Assembly: GCF_022201045.2 (NCBI RefSeq)
Contig: NC_068560.1
Coordinates: 27,235,501-27,299,500 of the forward strand
Direction of reading: 5' to 3'
DNA length: 64,000 nt
From: Citrus sinensis
Lineage: Eukaryota; Streptophyta; Magnoliopsida; Sapindales; Rutaceae
Shown: positions 51,801 through 63,214 of the stretch, piece after piece
Layout of the letters: each line of letters begins with the position of its first letter
Position numbering within the stretch: position 1 is the first letter of the stretch
Translations under genes and position numbers: made by a program
Notes under the pieces: model-generated
What the model saw: the letters and a program-made list of their open reading frames with translations, nothing else
Databases searched by the model: none
Told to the model about the DNA's origin: nothing

Positions 51801-52971
51801 AAATTCATCACCTTATCAGATAAACAAAGGCCTGCTCAACCAATAAGAATTTGCCATCTAAAAAGTTTAATGGGTCTTTCAAAAAGCCTGACTTGCGTCT
51901 GAGCTTGAGTATTTCAGGTCTAATCTAATAAGCAAGTTTATAAATTATAAATTTATGAAATACAATGAAAAAGGTTTTAAAAAAAAGAAAAAGGTTTAAA
52001 AAAATTAAAGTATAAATATGAGGTTTTACAATTAAAATACTAAATAGTGGCAAAATGAGCGCCCAAAAAGTGCGGCAAATTAAAATTATTCAAAATTCAT
52101 CTCTTCAATCCCTTTTTTTTATTTTAGAGGGAAAAATTTTTTATGTACCACTGAAATAAAATTAACCCAAAAACATTCTGTAATTGAAAGCTTGGAACGA
52201 ATTTCACGCCTCTCGCCTTCTCTTTCACGCATTTCGCATTCCTTTTTCGCATTAACACATAAAAGGAGAAACAAATGGAATAATTAGAGAGAGGGATGAG
52301 ATTCCATTTATTGTTTGGTTATAAGTACTGGAAATGAAACACGAGAAAATAATTGAGTGTTTTTTTTTTGTTAACTTAAAAATACGTATTTTCTGTATTT
52401 GATATTTAATAGAAAATTCAAAGTAAAATCAAATCCATTTGTAATATAAGTTCACTTCATTCATAAAATTAAACATATAGAATAAAATTTATAAATGTTA
52501 CTTATACAAATACATATTACTATTCAAAATAATAAAAATTTTGCATTGGAAACAATTTTGAAAAAAAAAATAAAAGTTTTTAATGGAGAAAGGAATTGTG
52601 GAGGGAAAGTTTGATAGAAGATGCACACTAGATAGTTTTGGAATTATGTATACCGTCAGTCATTTTATTAAAAAAATGAAAATAATTTGATCAGCCACTA
52701 GAGTTTTACTTCAGTGATTTTCTCAATACGACGTACGGTCCTCAGAACCTTATCATGATGCATGTATATTCTAAGCTTCACGACATCATATTAAAAACGT
52801 TTAGCTATGACTATAATTTGAAATTTGTTTTATTCAATGAATGTTACATTTACTGGTATGTTAACAGCTAATAACTGAATTTGACTCATTTTTATGTAAA
52901 TTTTAAGCTAATAACTGAATTTGACTCATTTTTATGTAAATTTTATAGACCCACCGATTCACCATTTTTTA
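48890..52971. other. Long AT-rich intergenic region
   Basis: About 4 kb without any gene I can support. It contains a short CT microsatellite (about 49715-49732), a possible CACTA-type transposon end at 51283 (CACTACTACAAAA, no partner seen), an exact 40-bp tandem duplication at 52866-52945, and a stretch (about 50130-50220) similar to 58620-58710, which shows that the resistance-gene duplication once reached further left. Nothing else recognised. Confidence 0.5.
52866..52945. repeat. Exact 40-bp tandem duplication
   Basis: Two identical 40-base units, 52866-52905 and 52906-52945, each beginning AGCTAATAACTGAATTTGAC. No difference between units, so it is recent. It lies just outside the left border of the resistance-gene repeat. 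Confidence 0.97.
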
Positions 52972-55900
52972 ATGTTATGATCATTGTAGGCATGTTATTT
53001 TTTAAATTATGACTCCATGCGAAATCAAAATTAAAATTTCACCGTCTTTTTATTGGATTTGGTTATGATAATCAAATAACACAATAATCAAACATAAGGC
53101 AAAAAAATTTACGTGATTCGACATATTAATTAATATGCCTACATCCACGGGTGGTGATACTAATAAGCCACTATATAATGAAAAAGTGTACAAATAATAA
53201 TAAGCTCTCAGATGAGCCAAAAAAGAAAAAAAAGAACACCAAGATCAACACTCAAAAATCAAAATCAATCAATCCCCAGCGGTTTGGCCTCACAAGAGCT
53301 CTCTCTGTGTTGTGCTTTCTCTCATTCATTCTCTTTACAAATACAAGGCTCGCAAAAAAAAAAAAAAAACGAAATTACTGAAAACATACATAACAGATTA
53401 AAAAAGCACGCGCCGCGCCCGTCCCCCAATTCCTGCTTTGCGACGCCATTTCGTAATTCCTTTTTGGCTGAAAAATTAATATCGCTTTCCCCAAAAAAAA
53501 AAAAACAAATGAATCAGTTAGACAAATATATCTAATTACAATGGACATTGTTAAATTAATGAAGAAGAGTAGAGAGAGAGCAAACGAGAAGGAAAGCGTA
53601 TACAAATTATAATTACTAACCAGAGTTATTAGCACCATTACATATATATATCCCTGCTGAATCCCCTCCTCTGTTCACCATTCGTTTCTAAAATGGATTA
53701 AAAAATAACTACTAATTAATTTTAATTAAAATAGAGTGAGCATGCAATGCATGCAGGAGATCTAGAAAGCAATTACCCGTGGCGGTGGCCGTGGGTGATT
53801 GTAATTGACTAATTGCAGCCGCGCGCTTTCAGTAAATGGAGATTTTGGGAATGTGGCGTATCAGAGGCCAGTCCTCTCCTGTCTCCTTTCTGCAACGTTC
53901 TTCTAAAATAGGGCATTCCCTAATCTTCAATGCCTGCAGTGTTGTCTTCTGAAGAAGGTGATCGGGCAGTGCTTTTAATTTGGGGCACCAACCAATTTCC
54001 AAGGAAGAAAGACGTGGCATGATTATGATTTCTCCCTTTATTGCAGTCCCGCAATCCCACTCTTCCAGTTCTAGCATATTAAGAAATCTGAGCTGTTTCA
54101 ATTTGGGAAAGGCAATAACTGAGGAGCCATCCGTATCACTTTCTACTCCCAAAAATTCATTACCCCCTCTTTTCACGCTTTTCATTCCTAAAATATGAAG
54201 AGATTCAAGGGATGGCAATTTTCCCAAAGGAGGCAAATGCTCGCAATTTCTGCACTCGAAGAGAAATAAAACCGTTAAATTGGTTAACGACATGAACCAA
54301 TTTATGGGGACAACATTCCTCCTCCCTCTGTATTCGTCTATCCGTAATTTCTTTAAATTAGGAGGTGGTCCCAAGGCTTCAAGAAGCCGTTCATCTTCAT
54401 CCTCCTCATTCTCCCTCCTCCCAGCTTAATCAAATTGAAGTTCCAACTCAACGAGATATTTCTTTTTCTCAAGTTCAGCCCTTCTAGCCTCCCCCGCATC
54501 TGACACACCACCCAGCCCACGTATACCACATTGTTGAAGGAAGTTAAGCTTTTTAAGAGACCCAAGGCTACATGTTCTGTCATACCCTCCACCCACAACA
54601 AAGTTTCCCACTATCCGAAGCCTGATTAATTCCCCAATTCCTGCCGACAAGTATCTTAAAGAATCAGTCCGCACATTGTGAAAATACATCAGCTTTCTTA
54701 ACTTCCCAATCCCTCGAGGTAATTCTCTAAGTTTTACACAACAACTAACATCTAAACGTTCTAAATTATACAACTCACACAACGTCTCGGGTAATTTTTT
54801 TATCTCCTTTTGACCGCACAAACTAAGGTATTTCAAATGTAACAATTTTTCTATATTTGTTGGAATTTCCTCGATGTCATTCACACATGACCACTTATCA
54901 CTCGCATTTAATTTTAATGCCCTTAAACAAGTTAATTTATCGAAGAATTGAGGTAGGACTTCACTAGACCATGAATATTCATCACTTTTAACTAAGAGGC
55001 TACGCAATCCTCGCAATCCTTTAACATTACCCCAAATGGAGATCGGAACCGAAGCCCCCCTAGGTAGAGTTAACAGTAAATGACGGATTTTTTTCTCCCC
55101 GAAAGAGCTAATAGCTAACTCTTCACCCCTATGAATTTCTACTGTTAAACATTCATTACTACATAAATATTGGGCAAAGTCGTGCACGATATCGTGCATT
55201 TTGCAATTAGAGATTTCACCATCATCGTCTTTTTTAAAATCCTGAAAGAATGAACGGCTAGCTAAGATGTTGAAATACTCTTCACCAATGTCCTCCATCT
55301 CTTTGGGTCCTTTCTCGCTAAGGTAACCTTGTGCCATCCATAGGTTAATTAACTCTTCTTTCCAAATTTCATGGTCTTTCGGAAAGATGGCACAGTAAGT
55401 GAAACATTGTTTTACCTTAGAGGGCAATTCATTGTAACTCAACAATAGAGGGGCCAAAAGGCCTTTCTCAATTGCTTCTAGTTCCCATATCTCACTCTCT
55501 AAGATATTTTGCCATTCTTTTTCAGTGTTTTTAGACCGCAAGAGACTAGCAATTGTCTTTGCAGCTAAAGGTAAGCCCTTGCACTTTTTTACAATTTCTC
55601 TACCAATTTTTTCTAAATTTTCACGTTTTCCTATGGTCTTACCAGAAATTGCCAACGACTGAAACACCGACCAGCATTCCATTTCAGACAATACATTGAC
55701 AGAGATAACATGAGTTGATCCCATAATACGGGCAACTGTCTCTTTACGTGTGGTAATTAAAATTTTACTTCCATGGAAACCACTCTTTAAACAGTAGTAG
55801 AATGGTTCCCATTTAGAGTAATCTTCATTCCACACGTCGTCTAAGATAAGAAGAAATTTCTTCCCGGCAACATGTTTTTCAACATATTGCATGAGAGATT

Positions 55901-56818
55901 GAAACTCACCAACATTAGGGGCAGAATCTGTTAGAGCTTCAATGATTGCTCTAGCGATTCTAAACTCATCAAAAGGATCTGACACACAGACCCATATTCT
56001 TTTTTCAAAATGTTTTTTAACATCACCGTTGTTGTAGGCAAATTGAGCAAGAGTAGTTTTGCCTATTCCCCCCATCCCAACAAGTGAGATGATAGAGGGG
56101 CCTTTCTGTTCTTTACTACTCTCACATAACAACCTATCAACGAGTTCGTTCTTCTCATCTTTTCTACCAAATATCTCGGACTCATCAATTGAGGAGACAC
56201 TTGGTATTCGCTCATCTGCTCTCTCATTAGTAACATTCACAGCAAAACCAAACATCTCTTTCTGTCTGGCAATATCATCAAGAGTTTCATTGATGTCTTT
56301 CATCTTGAGAGCAATGCGACGACGTAAAAAAATAGGTTTGCAGCCAAAGCAAGAGGCAGCAGGAAAGAAGGAACATACCTTCTTCTTAGGAACGAGAGCA
56401 TCATTTTCATGATCATCCACTCCATCGATCTGCAGTTTGAGCCTTGCAGTGTTCCACTCACCCAACACATCTTCCATGTCGTAACATGCGCATCTGAGTC
56501 GATCGAGCCAGAGTCTGACAGTTTCCTCCTTTACTTGCCTTTTCTCTGCATCATGGAGCACAGCTCGAATGGCTTGGAGATTGCTGGTCAGCTTCTTCGC
56601 TTCCTTTCCGACACCCGTTACAAGCCTCACTTGTTCCTTCGCCTCTTCAACAGCCATTGAGGTCAGCAGCTCCAAGAGAGGGGAAATGATCGCATCAACC
56701 ATGGTGAAAAAGAAAAATGAGAGAGAGAAGAAATTGATGGTGAGTTGTAGCAAAAGTAAGTAGCTAATGCTGAAAGAAATGAAGGAGCTGATAATGTGGT
56801 GAAAATGTTGCCGTATTC
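52972..56818 (-). repeat. Resistance-gene duplication unit 1
   Basis: Direct repeat with 58961-63211. Left border at ATGTTATGATCATTGTAGGC (52972 and 58961), right border about 115 bp upstream of the start codons at GCCGTATTCTTTCAATTCTT. It covers the 3' flank (with an A-rich stretch and the pattern CACGCGCCGCGCCCGTC near 53408), the whole gene and the proximal promoter. The region 52972-53828 holds no other gene. Confidence 0.92.
53829..56702 (-). pseudogene. CC-NB-LRR resistance gene, copy 1, cut by an in-frame stop
   Basis: Intronless gene for an intracellular immune receptor of the coiled-coil NB-LRR class. ATG at 56702 (MVDAIISPLLELL). Rx-type coiled coil with CYDMEDVLGEWN, then P-loop GMGGIGKTTLAQFAY, RNBS-A FEKRIWVCVSDPFDE, kinase-2 FLLILDDVWNED, GSKILITTRKE, GLPLAAKTIASLL, RNBS-D CFTYCAIFPKD, MHD motif MHDIVHDFAQYL, then leucine-rich repeats. 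After LVELELQFD a TAA (54428-54426) ends the frame at 758 aa; the same frame stays open beyond it to 53829 and encodes the last LRRs (NLKKLRIDEYRGRRNVVP...). Against copy 2, 24 bases are missing here and a CAA has become TAA. Either a pseudogene or a receptor with a shortened LRR domain. Confidence 0.9.
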
Positions 56819-58960
56819 TTTCAATTCTTATAGTACTGCAAGCAAAATTCTAATTTAGAAATATTTATTTCATTTCAGCCCCTTGTGAAAGAAGCAACTG
56901 TTATTAGTATTACTTTTTTTTTTAATACCAGCAAAGAGTGAAAATGACGTACAGTTGTGGACAGGAAATAATAAATTGTTAGGTCCTACATCGGCGATTC
57001 ACGCGGTATATGAAACTGACAAAGTTTTCTATGATCTCTTTTTAAATAATTGAACAAGTTGTTAGATAATATATATGATCGTGTCGTCATATTGAGATTT
57101 GGAAGCATTTGCTTTACAATCACCCATGAACTTGATATTTTTTAGATTGGTTGATCTGAATTACACGTATGTTATTAGCTTAGAAATACCTTGACCATCT
57201 CTTTCTTATTTTCTTCTTTTTTTTTTTTAAATTTGACTCGTTTGCATAATTAGTTGAAAGGAAAGAATGAACATACTAATAAACTATGAAAACACTGCCA
57301 CATAATATTTTAAGATTCATATTGAACCACTTTATTTAGATTTTGTCTTTTTAGCAGATGTCTGATAGTGGGAGTTTAGAGTTTAATCTCTAACTTTGCT
57401 TGTGAAGTGTGAAAAATCAAATAATCTTTTCAACTCGTTTTTCAACAAAAATAGATAACAATTCATCATCAGTTATTTCTCATTATGTATAAAATGATCA
57501 ATCTAGAGTTGGATATTCACATATTTTTCTATTTCTAATCATTTCAAAATATAATATGAACTTTAAAAAAAAATCAAATTGTAATAAAGTGACATAAATA
57601 TTAAAAAATGAAAATAAAAAGTCAAAAATGTAATGCGGAAAAAAGACAACATTTTTGTTTGTTCTATTCATGGCATCATCTAAATATGAGAAATGATGGG
57701 TTGATGGGTCATTGTGAACAACCATATAATTGCAACACGTGAATACCATCAAAGTTATAATAATTCATGGACCCATGCATCCTCTGTTTTTCTAATTATT
57801 CCGCGTAGAAGGCTAAAATTTAACGTGTGATGTAAGGAGCACAATAACAACTTGAAGATTCCTGGAAATTGCCTACAGCACAAATATTTTTCATTTGAAC
57901 AAAAACCATCAATAATTTTCAAACTTAGAAGATATTTTTTTTTTCCAATAACCCACCAAAAACATTTTCATTTAGTGTAACTTTGTAATTTTTTAGATGA
58001 TACTTAAAACTGCTAATATCTTCTAATTATTGTTTTAAAAATCTAAATAATTGCATGCCCAATTAACGGATCAGTAGTCTCAGTTCGACATATTTATTTG
58101 AAAAAAAAAAGAAATACACGGTTTGTTTGATGACTCTGGAATAGAACATCAGGAAATGAAGAGAAAAAGTAACATACTTTATGACGACCATTGCGGATGA
58201 CACAACAGATGTAAGTATTTATTGCCAATTAATTGGCATTCTTATTATCAAGTAGTTGTTTTAGACTCGAATTCAAAAGCTCTGCTCTGCTCTGCCCTTC
58301 GGTAATTCCCCTGTTCAAAAAATAATATTGTTTTAAAAATCTCAATAACAACATGCCCAACAAATCAGTTTGACATGACATATTTAAAAAAAAAAAGGAT
58401 CGAGCAACACCGTAACTTTTGTTATAACGACTTTGTTGAAATTGAAACATTATTGGGAAATTAATGAAGAGTAGAGAGCAATGAGAAAGCTTAATTAAGC
58501 TAAACAATTTGATTATTAATTAATTAAGCTAAACAATTTGATTATTAACTCTCTAGTCTCTCTTGCACCACTCCAGTTATCCTCTGATCGATCATACAAT
58601 CCAATGCATAATCTATTCTTTAGCATGCGGCTTTAGACACAGCTGTTATAAACTTGGTCAGCTTAACAATTATAACGTAACATATGATATTATTAAAATA
58701 TTCAATTATTCTCTTGGAAAGAAGTAAATTCACTCAAATTTAAAAAAGGTTGATAAAGATAAAAATATTTTATATTTTATTACCTAATAATATTAGAATC
58801 TTAAGATGCAATTGGCATTGTCTTTGTTTTGGTGTTCTTTGTTTTTTTAACGATGAAGCAATCTAAAATTTGTTTGGATTTTAGAAAAGTGGAGAATAGA
58901 AAAATGATGTTTTTTTAATTTTTATTCTCTAAATGAATCCCACATAATTTTTTTTTTTTT
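56819..58960. other. Intergenic region between the two resistance genes
   Basis: About 2.1 kb, AT-rich, no gene. Two partly matching segments near 58030-58110 and 58320-58400 share TTGTTTTAAAAATCT, CATGCCCAA and GACATATTT, a diverged direct repeat about 290 bp apart. 58430-58500 resembles the 3' flank of both resistance units (AAATTAATGAAGA.GTAGAGAG), perhaps a remnant of a third unit. 58491-58546 is a short tandem duplication. Confidence 0.5.
58491..58546. repeat. 28-bp tandem duplication
   Basis: TTAATTAAGCTAAACAATTT followed by GATTATTA occurs twice in direct tandem. Simple local duplication, no gene. Confidence 0.9.
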
Positions 58961-59515
58961 ATGTTATGATCATTGTAGGCATGTTATATTTTAAATTATG
59001 ACTCCATGTGAAATCAAAATTTAAATTTCATCATCTTTTATAGGATTTGATTATGATAATCAAATAACACAATAAACAAACACAAGGCAAAAAAATTTAC
59101 GTGGTTCGACATATTAATTAATATGCCTACATCCACCGGTGGTGACACCAATAAGTCACTATATAATGAAAAAGTGTACAAATAATAATAAGCTCTCAGA
59201 TGAGCTAAAAAAGAAAAAAATCAAAATCAATCAATCCCCAGCGGTTTGGCCTCACAAGAGCTCTCTCTGTGTTGTGCTTTCTCTCATTTATTCTCTTTAC
59301 AAATACAAGGCTCGCAAAAAAACAAAACGAATTACTGAAAACATACATAACAGATTAAAAAAGCACGCGCCGCGCCCGTCCCCCAATTCCTGCTTTGCGA
59401 CGCCATTTCGTAATTCCTTTTTGGCTGAAAAATATCGCTTTCCCCAACAAAACAAATGAATCAGTTAGACACATATATCTAATTTTAATGGACATTGTTA
59501 AATTAATGAAGAAGA

Positions 59516-60007
59516 GTAGAGAGAGAGCAAACGAGAAGGAAAGCGTATATAAATTATAATTACTAACCAGAGTTATTAGCACCATTACATATATATCCCT
59601 TCATTAATCTTGATGATTACATAGTCTTTTTGGGGCATGTTGTTACTAAAGATGGCATTTTTGTTGATCCAGCCAAGATTGAGGCTGTGGTGAATTGGTC
59701 AAGACCAACTAATGTTACTGAGATCAGGAGCTTCCTAGGTTTAGCTGGTTATTACAGAAGATTTGTGGATGGGTTCTCTAGACTCGCAGCCCCATTAACA
59801 AGATTGACCAGAAAGAATGCGAAGTTTGAATGGAGTGATGAATGTGAGAAAAGCTTTCAGGAGTTGAAGAAAATGTTGGTTTCTGCTCCTGTCTTGACAG
59901 TTCCTTCTAGCGGTAGTAGAGAGAGAGCAAACGAGAAGGAAAGCGTATACAAATTATAATTACTAACCAGAGTTATTAGCACCATTACATATATATATAT
60001 ATATCCC
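59516..60007. repeat. Pair of about 81-bp direct repeats around the gypsy fragment
   Basis: 59516-59600 and 59916-60007 both run from GTAGAGAGAGAGCAAACGAG to CATTACATATATAT...CCCT and are nearly identical (GTATATAAA versus GTATACAAA; the AT run is longer in the second). Copy 1 of the resistance unit has this sequence once (53569-53653). The second copy continues into the normal flank, so the 400-bp block is an insertion with a long target repeat. Confidence 0.93.
59601..59915 (+). mobile_element. Fragment of a Ty3/gypsy polyprotein (reverse transcriptase/RNase H border)
   Basis: About 315 bp with an open frame reading [20 protein letters not shown], then [39 protein letters not shown] and PVLTVPSS: the end of the reverse transcriptase and start of the RNase H of a gypsy retrotransposon. 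Upstream it reads LDDYIV directly before FLGHVV, which suggests an inner deletion between the DD box and this motif. No LTR, no primer site, no protease or integrase. It sits between the two 81-bp direct repeats, so it was captured as a small piece rather than inserted as an element. Confidence 0.88.
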
Positions 60008-60181
60008 TGCTGAATCCCCTCCTCTGTTCACCATTCGTTTCTAAAATGGATTAAAAAATAACTACTAATTAATTTTAATTAAAATAGAGTGAGACACGCA
60101 ATGCATGCAGGAGATCTAGAAAGCAATTACCCGTGGCGGTGGCCGTGGGTGATTGTAATTGACTAATTGCAGCCGCGCACT

Positions 60182-63085
60182 TCACTCAATCTCGATGTCG
60201 GGAATGTGGCGTATCTTAGGCCAGTCCTCTCCTGTCTCCTCTCTGTAACATTCTTCTAAAATATGACATCCCCCCCAAATCTTCAATGCCTGCAGTGCTG
60301 TCTTCTGAAGAAGGTGATCGGGCAGTGCTTTTAATTTACGGCAACTCCAAATTTCCAAGGAGGAAAGACGTGGCATGATTATGATTTCTCCCTTTATTGC
60401 AGTCTCGAAATCCAACTCTTCCAGTTCTTTCATAAGACTAAATGCGAGCTGTTTCAATTTGGGAAAGGCAATAACTGAGGAGCCATCCGTATCACTTTCT
60501 ACTCCCAGAAATTCATTACCCACTCTTTTCACACTTTTCATTCCTTCAATATGAAGAGATTCAAGGGATGGCAATTTTCCCAAAGGAGGCAAATGCTCAC
60601 AATTTCTCCACCAGCTGAGATATAAGACCCTTAAATTGGTTAATGACGTGATCCAATTTTTGGGGACAACATTCCTCCTGCCTCTGTATTCATCTATCAC
60701 TAATTTCTTTAAATTAGGAGGCGGTCCCAAGGCTTCAAGAAGCCGTTCATCTTCATCCTCCTCATTCTCCCTCCTCCCAGCTTGATCTTCATCCCCATCT
60801 CTTAAATGATCAAAATGAAGTCCCAACTCAACGAGATATTTCTTTTTCTCAAGTTCAGCCCTCGCAGCCTCACCCGCATCTGACACACCACCCAGCCCAC
60901 GTATACCACATTGTTGAAGGAAGTTAAGCTTTTGAAGAGACCCAAGGCTACATGCTCTGTCATACCCGCCGCCCACAACAAACTCTCTCACCCTCCGAAG
61001 CCTGATTAATTCCCCAATCCCTGCCGGCAAGTATCTTAAACAACCAGTGTCTTCATTGTGTAAATACATCAGCTTTCTTAACTTCCCAATCCCTCGAGGT
61101 AATTCTCTAAGATTTTGACAATCATCAACGTTTAAACGTTCTAAATTATATAACTCACACAACGTCTCGGGTAATTTTTCTATCTTCTTTTGACCTTTCA
61201 AATTAAGGTATTTCAAATGTAACAATTTTTCTATATTTGTTGGAATTTCCTTGATTAAATTGTTACGCGGCCACGATTCACGCACCTGTAATTCTAATGC
61301 CCTTAAACAAGTTAATTTTTCAAATAATTGAGGTAGAACTTCACTAGACCATGAATATTCATCACTTTTAACTAAGAGGCTCCGCAATCCTCGCAATCCT
61401 GTAACATTACCCCAAATGGAAATCGGAACCGAAGCCCCCCTACGTAGAGTTAACAGTAAATGAAGGATTTTTTTCTCCACGAAAGAGCTAATAGCTAACT
61501 CTTCACCACTATGAATTTCTACTGCTAAACATTCATTACTACATAAATATTGGGCAAAGTCGTGCACTATATCATGCATTTTGCACTTATAGATTTCACC
61601 ATCATCATATTTGTTAAAATCCTGAAAGAATGAACGGCTAGCTAAGATGTTGAAATACTCTTCACCAATATCCTCCATCTCTTTGGCTCCTTTCTCACTA
61701 AGATAACCTTGTGCCATCCATAGTTCAATTAACTTATGCTTCCGTATTCCATAGTCTTTCGGAAAGACGGCACAATATGAGAAACAACGCTTTACCTTGG
61801 AGGGTAATTCATTGTAACTCAACAATAGAGGGGCTAAAAGGCCTTTCTCAATTGCTTCTAGTTCCCATATCTCATTCTCTAAGATATTTTGCCATTCTTT
61901 TTCAGTGTTTTTAGATCGCAAGAGACTAGCAATTGTCTTTGCAGCTAAAGGTAAGCCCTTGCACTTTTTTACAATTTCTCTACCAATTTTTTCTAAATTT
62001 TCACGTTTTCCTATGGTCTTACCAGAAATTGCCAACGACTGAAACACCGACCAGCATTCCATTTCAGACAATACATTGACAGAGATAACATGAGTTGATC
62101 CCATAATACGGGCAACTGTTTCTTTACGTGTGGTAATTAAAATTTTACTTTCATGGAGACTATTCTTTAAACATTTGTAGAATGGTTCCCACTTATAGTA
62201 ATCTTCATTCCACACGTCGTCTAAGACAAGAAGAAATTTCTTCCCGGCAACACATTCTTCAATATGTTGCATGAGAGATTGAAACTCTACAAGGTCTTTG
62301 GCAGAACCCGGCGTTAGAGACTCAATGATTGCTCTGGCAATCCTGAACTCATCAAATGGCTCTGACACACAGACCCATGTTCTTTTCTCAAAATTTCTTT
62401 CAACATCACCGTTGTTGTAGGCAAATTGAGCAAGAGTAGTTTTGCCTATTCCCCCCATCCCAACAAGTGAGATGATACAGGGGCCTTTCTGTTCTTTACT
62501 ACCCTCACATAACAACCTATCAACGAGTTCGTTCTTCTCTTTTTCTCTACCAAATATCTCGGACTCATCAATTGAGGAGATACTTGGCACTCGTTGATCC
62601 GCTCTCTCATTAGTAACATTCACAACAAAACCAAACATGTCTTTCTGTTTGGCAATATCATCAAGAGTTTCGTTGATTTCTTTTATCTTCAGAGCAATGT
62701 CACGACGTAAGACAAGTGGTTTGCAGGCAAAGCAAGATGCAGTAGGAAAGAAGGAACATACCTTCTTCTTAGGAACGAGAGCATCATTCTCGTGATCATC
62801 CACTCCGTCGATTTGCAGTTTGAGCCTTGCAGTGTTCCACTCACCCAACACGTCTTCCATGTCGTAACATGCGTCTCTGAGTTGATCGAGCCAGAGTCTG
62901 ACAGTTTCCTCCTTCACTTGCCTTTTCTCTGCATCATGGAGCACAGCTTCAATGACGCGGAGACTGCTGGTCAGCTTCTTCACTTCCTTTCCGACACCCG
63001 TTACTAGCCTCACTTGTTCCTTCGCCTCTTCAACAGCCATTGAAGTCAGCTGCTCCAAGATAGGGGAAAGGATCGCATCAACCAT
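60182..63085 (-). CDS. CC-NB-LRR resistance protein, copy 2, intact
   Basis: Intracellular immune receptor sensing pathogen effectors; the recognised pathogen is unknown. Single exon, ATG at 63085 (MVDAILSPILEQL), 2904 nt, 967 aa. An open frame extends 17 codons further upstream but without ATG. Order: Rx-type coiled coil (CYDMEDVLGEWN), P-loop GMGGIGKTTLAQFAY near residue 200, RNBS-A FEKRTWVCVSEPFDE, kinase-2 FLLVLDDVWNED, SKILITTRKE, GLPLAAKTIASLL, CFSYCAVFPKDYG, MHDIVHDFAQYL, then about a dozen leucine-rich repeats (LPETLCELYNLERLNV, LRELPRGIGKLRKLMYL, LPPLGKLPSLESLHI) to the stop at 60184-60182. The acidic linker HLRDGDEDQAGRRENEEDED between LRR blocks is complete here and shortened in copy 1. 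It resembles RGA-type genes of woody eudicots. Confidence 0.94.
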   Translation of the reverse strand: MVDAILSPILEQLTSMAVEEAKEQVRLVTGVGKEVKKLTSSLRVIEAVLHDAEKRQVKEETVRLWLDQLRDACYDMEDVLGEWNTARLKLQIDGVDDHENDALVPKKKVCSFFPTASCFACKPLVLRRDIALKIKEINETLDDIAKQKDMFGFVVNVTNERADQRVPSISSIDESEIFGREKEKNELVDRLLCEGSKEQKGPCIISLVGMGGIGKTTLAQFAYNNGDVERNFEKRTWVCVSEPFDEFRIARAIIESLTPGSAKDLVEFQSLMQHIEECVAGKKFLLVLDDVWNEDYYKWEPFYKCLKNSLHESKILITTRKETVARIMGSTHVISVNVLSEMECWSVFQSLAISGKTIGKRENLEKIGREIVKKCKGLPLAAKTIASLLRSKNTEKEWQNILENEIWELEAIEKGLLAPLLLSYNELPSKVKRCFSYCAVFPKDYGIRKHKLIELWMAQGYLSEKGAKEMEDIGEEYFNILASRSFFQDFNKYDDGEIYKCKMHDIVHDFAQYLCSNECLAVEIHSGEELAISSFVEKKILHLLLTLRRGASVPISIWGNVTGLRGLRSLLVKSDEYSWSSEVLPQLFEKLTCLRALELQVRESWPRNNLIKEIPTNIEKLLHLKYLNLKGQKKIEKLPETLCELYNLERLNVDDCQNLRELPRGIGKLRKLMYLHNEDTGCLRYLPAGIGELIRLRRVREFVVGGGYDRACSLGSLQKLNFLQQCGIRGLGGVSDAGEAARAELEKKKYLVELGLHFDHLRDGDEDQAGRRENEEDEDERLLEALGPPPNLKKLVIDEYRGRRNVVPKNWITSLTNLRVLYLSWWRNCEHLPPLGKLPSLESLHIEGMKSVKRVGNEFLGVESDTDGSSVIAFPKLKQLAFSLMKELEELDFETAIKGEIIIMPRLSSLEIWSCRKLKALPDHLLQKTALQALKIWGGCHILEECYREETGEDWPKIRHIPDIEIE

Positions 63086-63214
63086 GGTGAAAAAGAAAAA
63101 AGAGAGAGAGAAGAAATTGATGGTGAATTGTTGCAAAAGTAAGTAGCTAATGCTGAAAGAAATGAGGAGCTGATAATGTGGTGAAAATGTTGCCGTATTC
63201 TTTCAATTCTTTTA

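Larger units (their letters stand above)
58961..63211 (-). repeat. Resistance-gene duplication unit 2
   Basis: Partner of 52972-56818. It carries an extra block in its 3' flank: a gypsy-type polymerase fragment with a local duplication (59516-60007). On the right it stops at 63211-63214, where a Harbinger-like MITE begins; copy 1 continues without it. No other gene in 58961-60181. Confidence 0.92.

Noticed and set aside
56059-56412. 117-codon antisense frame over the resistance gene
   Set aside because: Shadow of the NB-LRR coding strand; a matching frame recurs in copy 2 only because the genes are duplicates.
59630-59959. Functional retrotransposon gene
   Set aside because: Only a 315-bp internal fragment; the last codons of the frame run into the duplicated flank.
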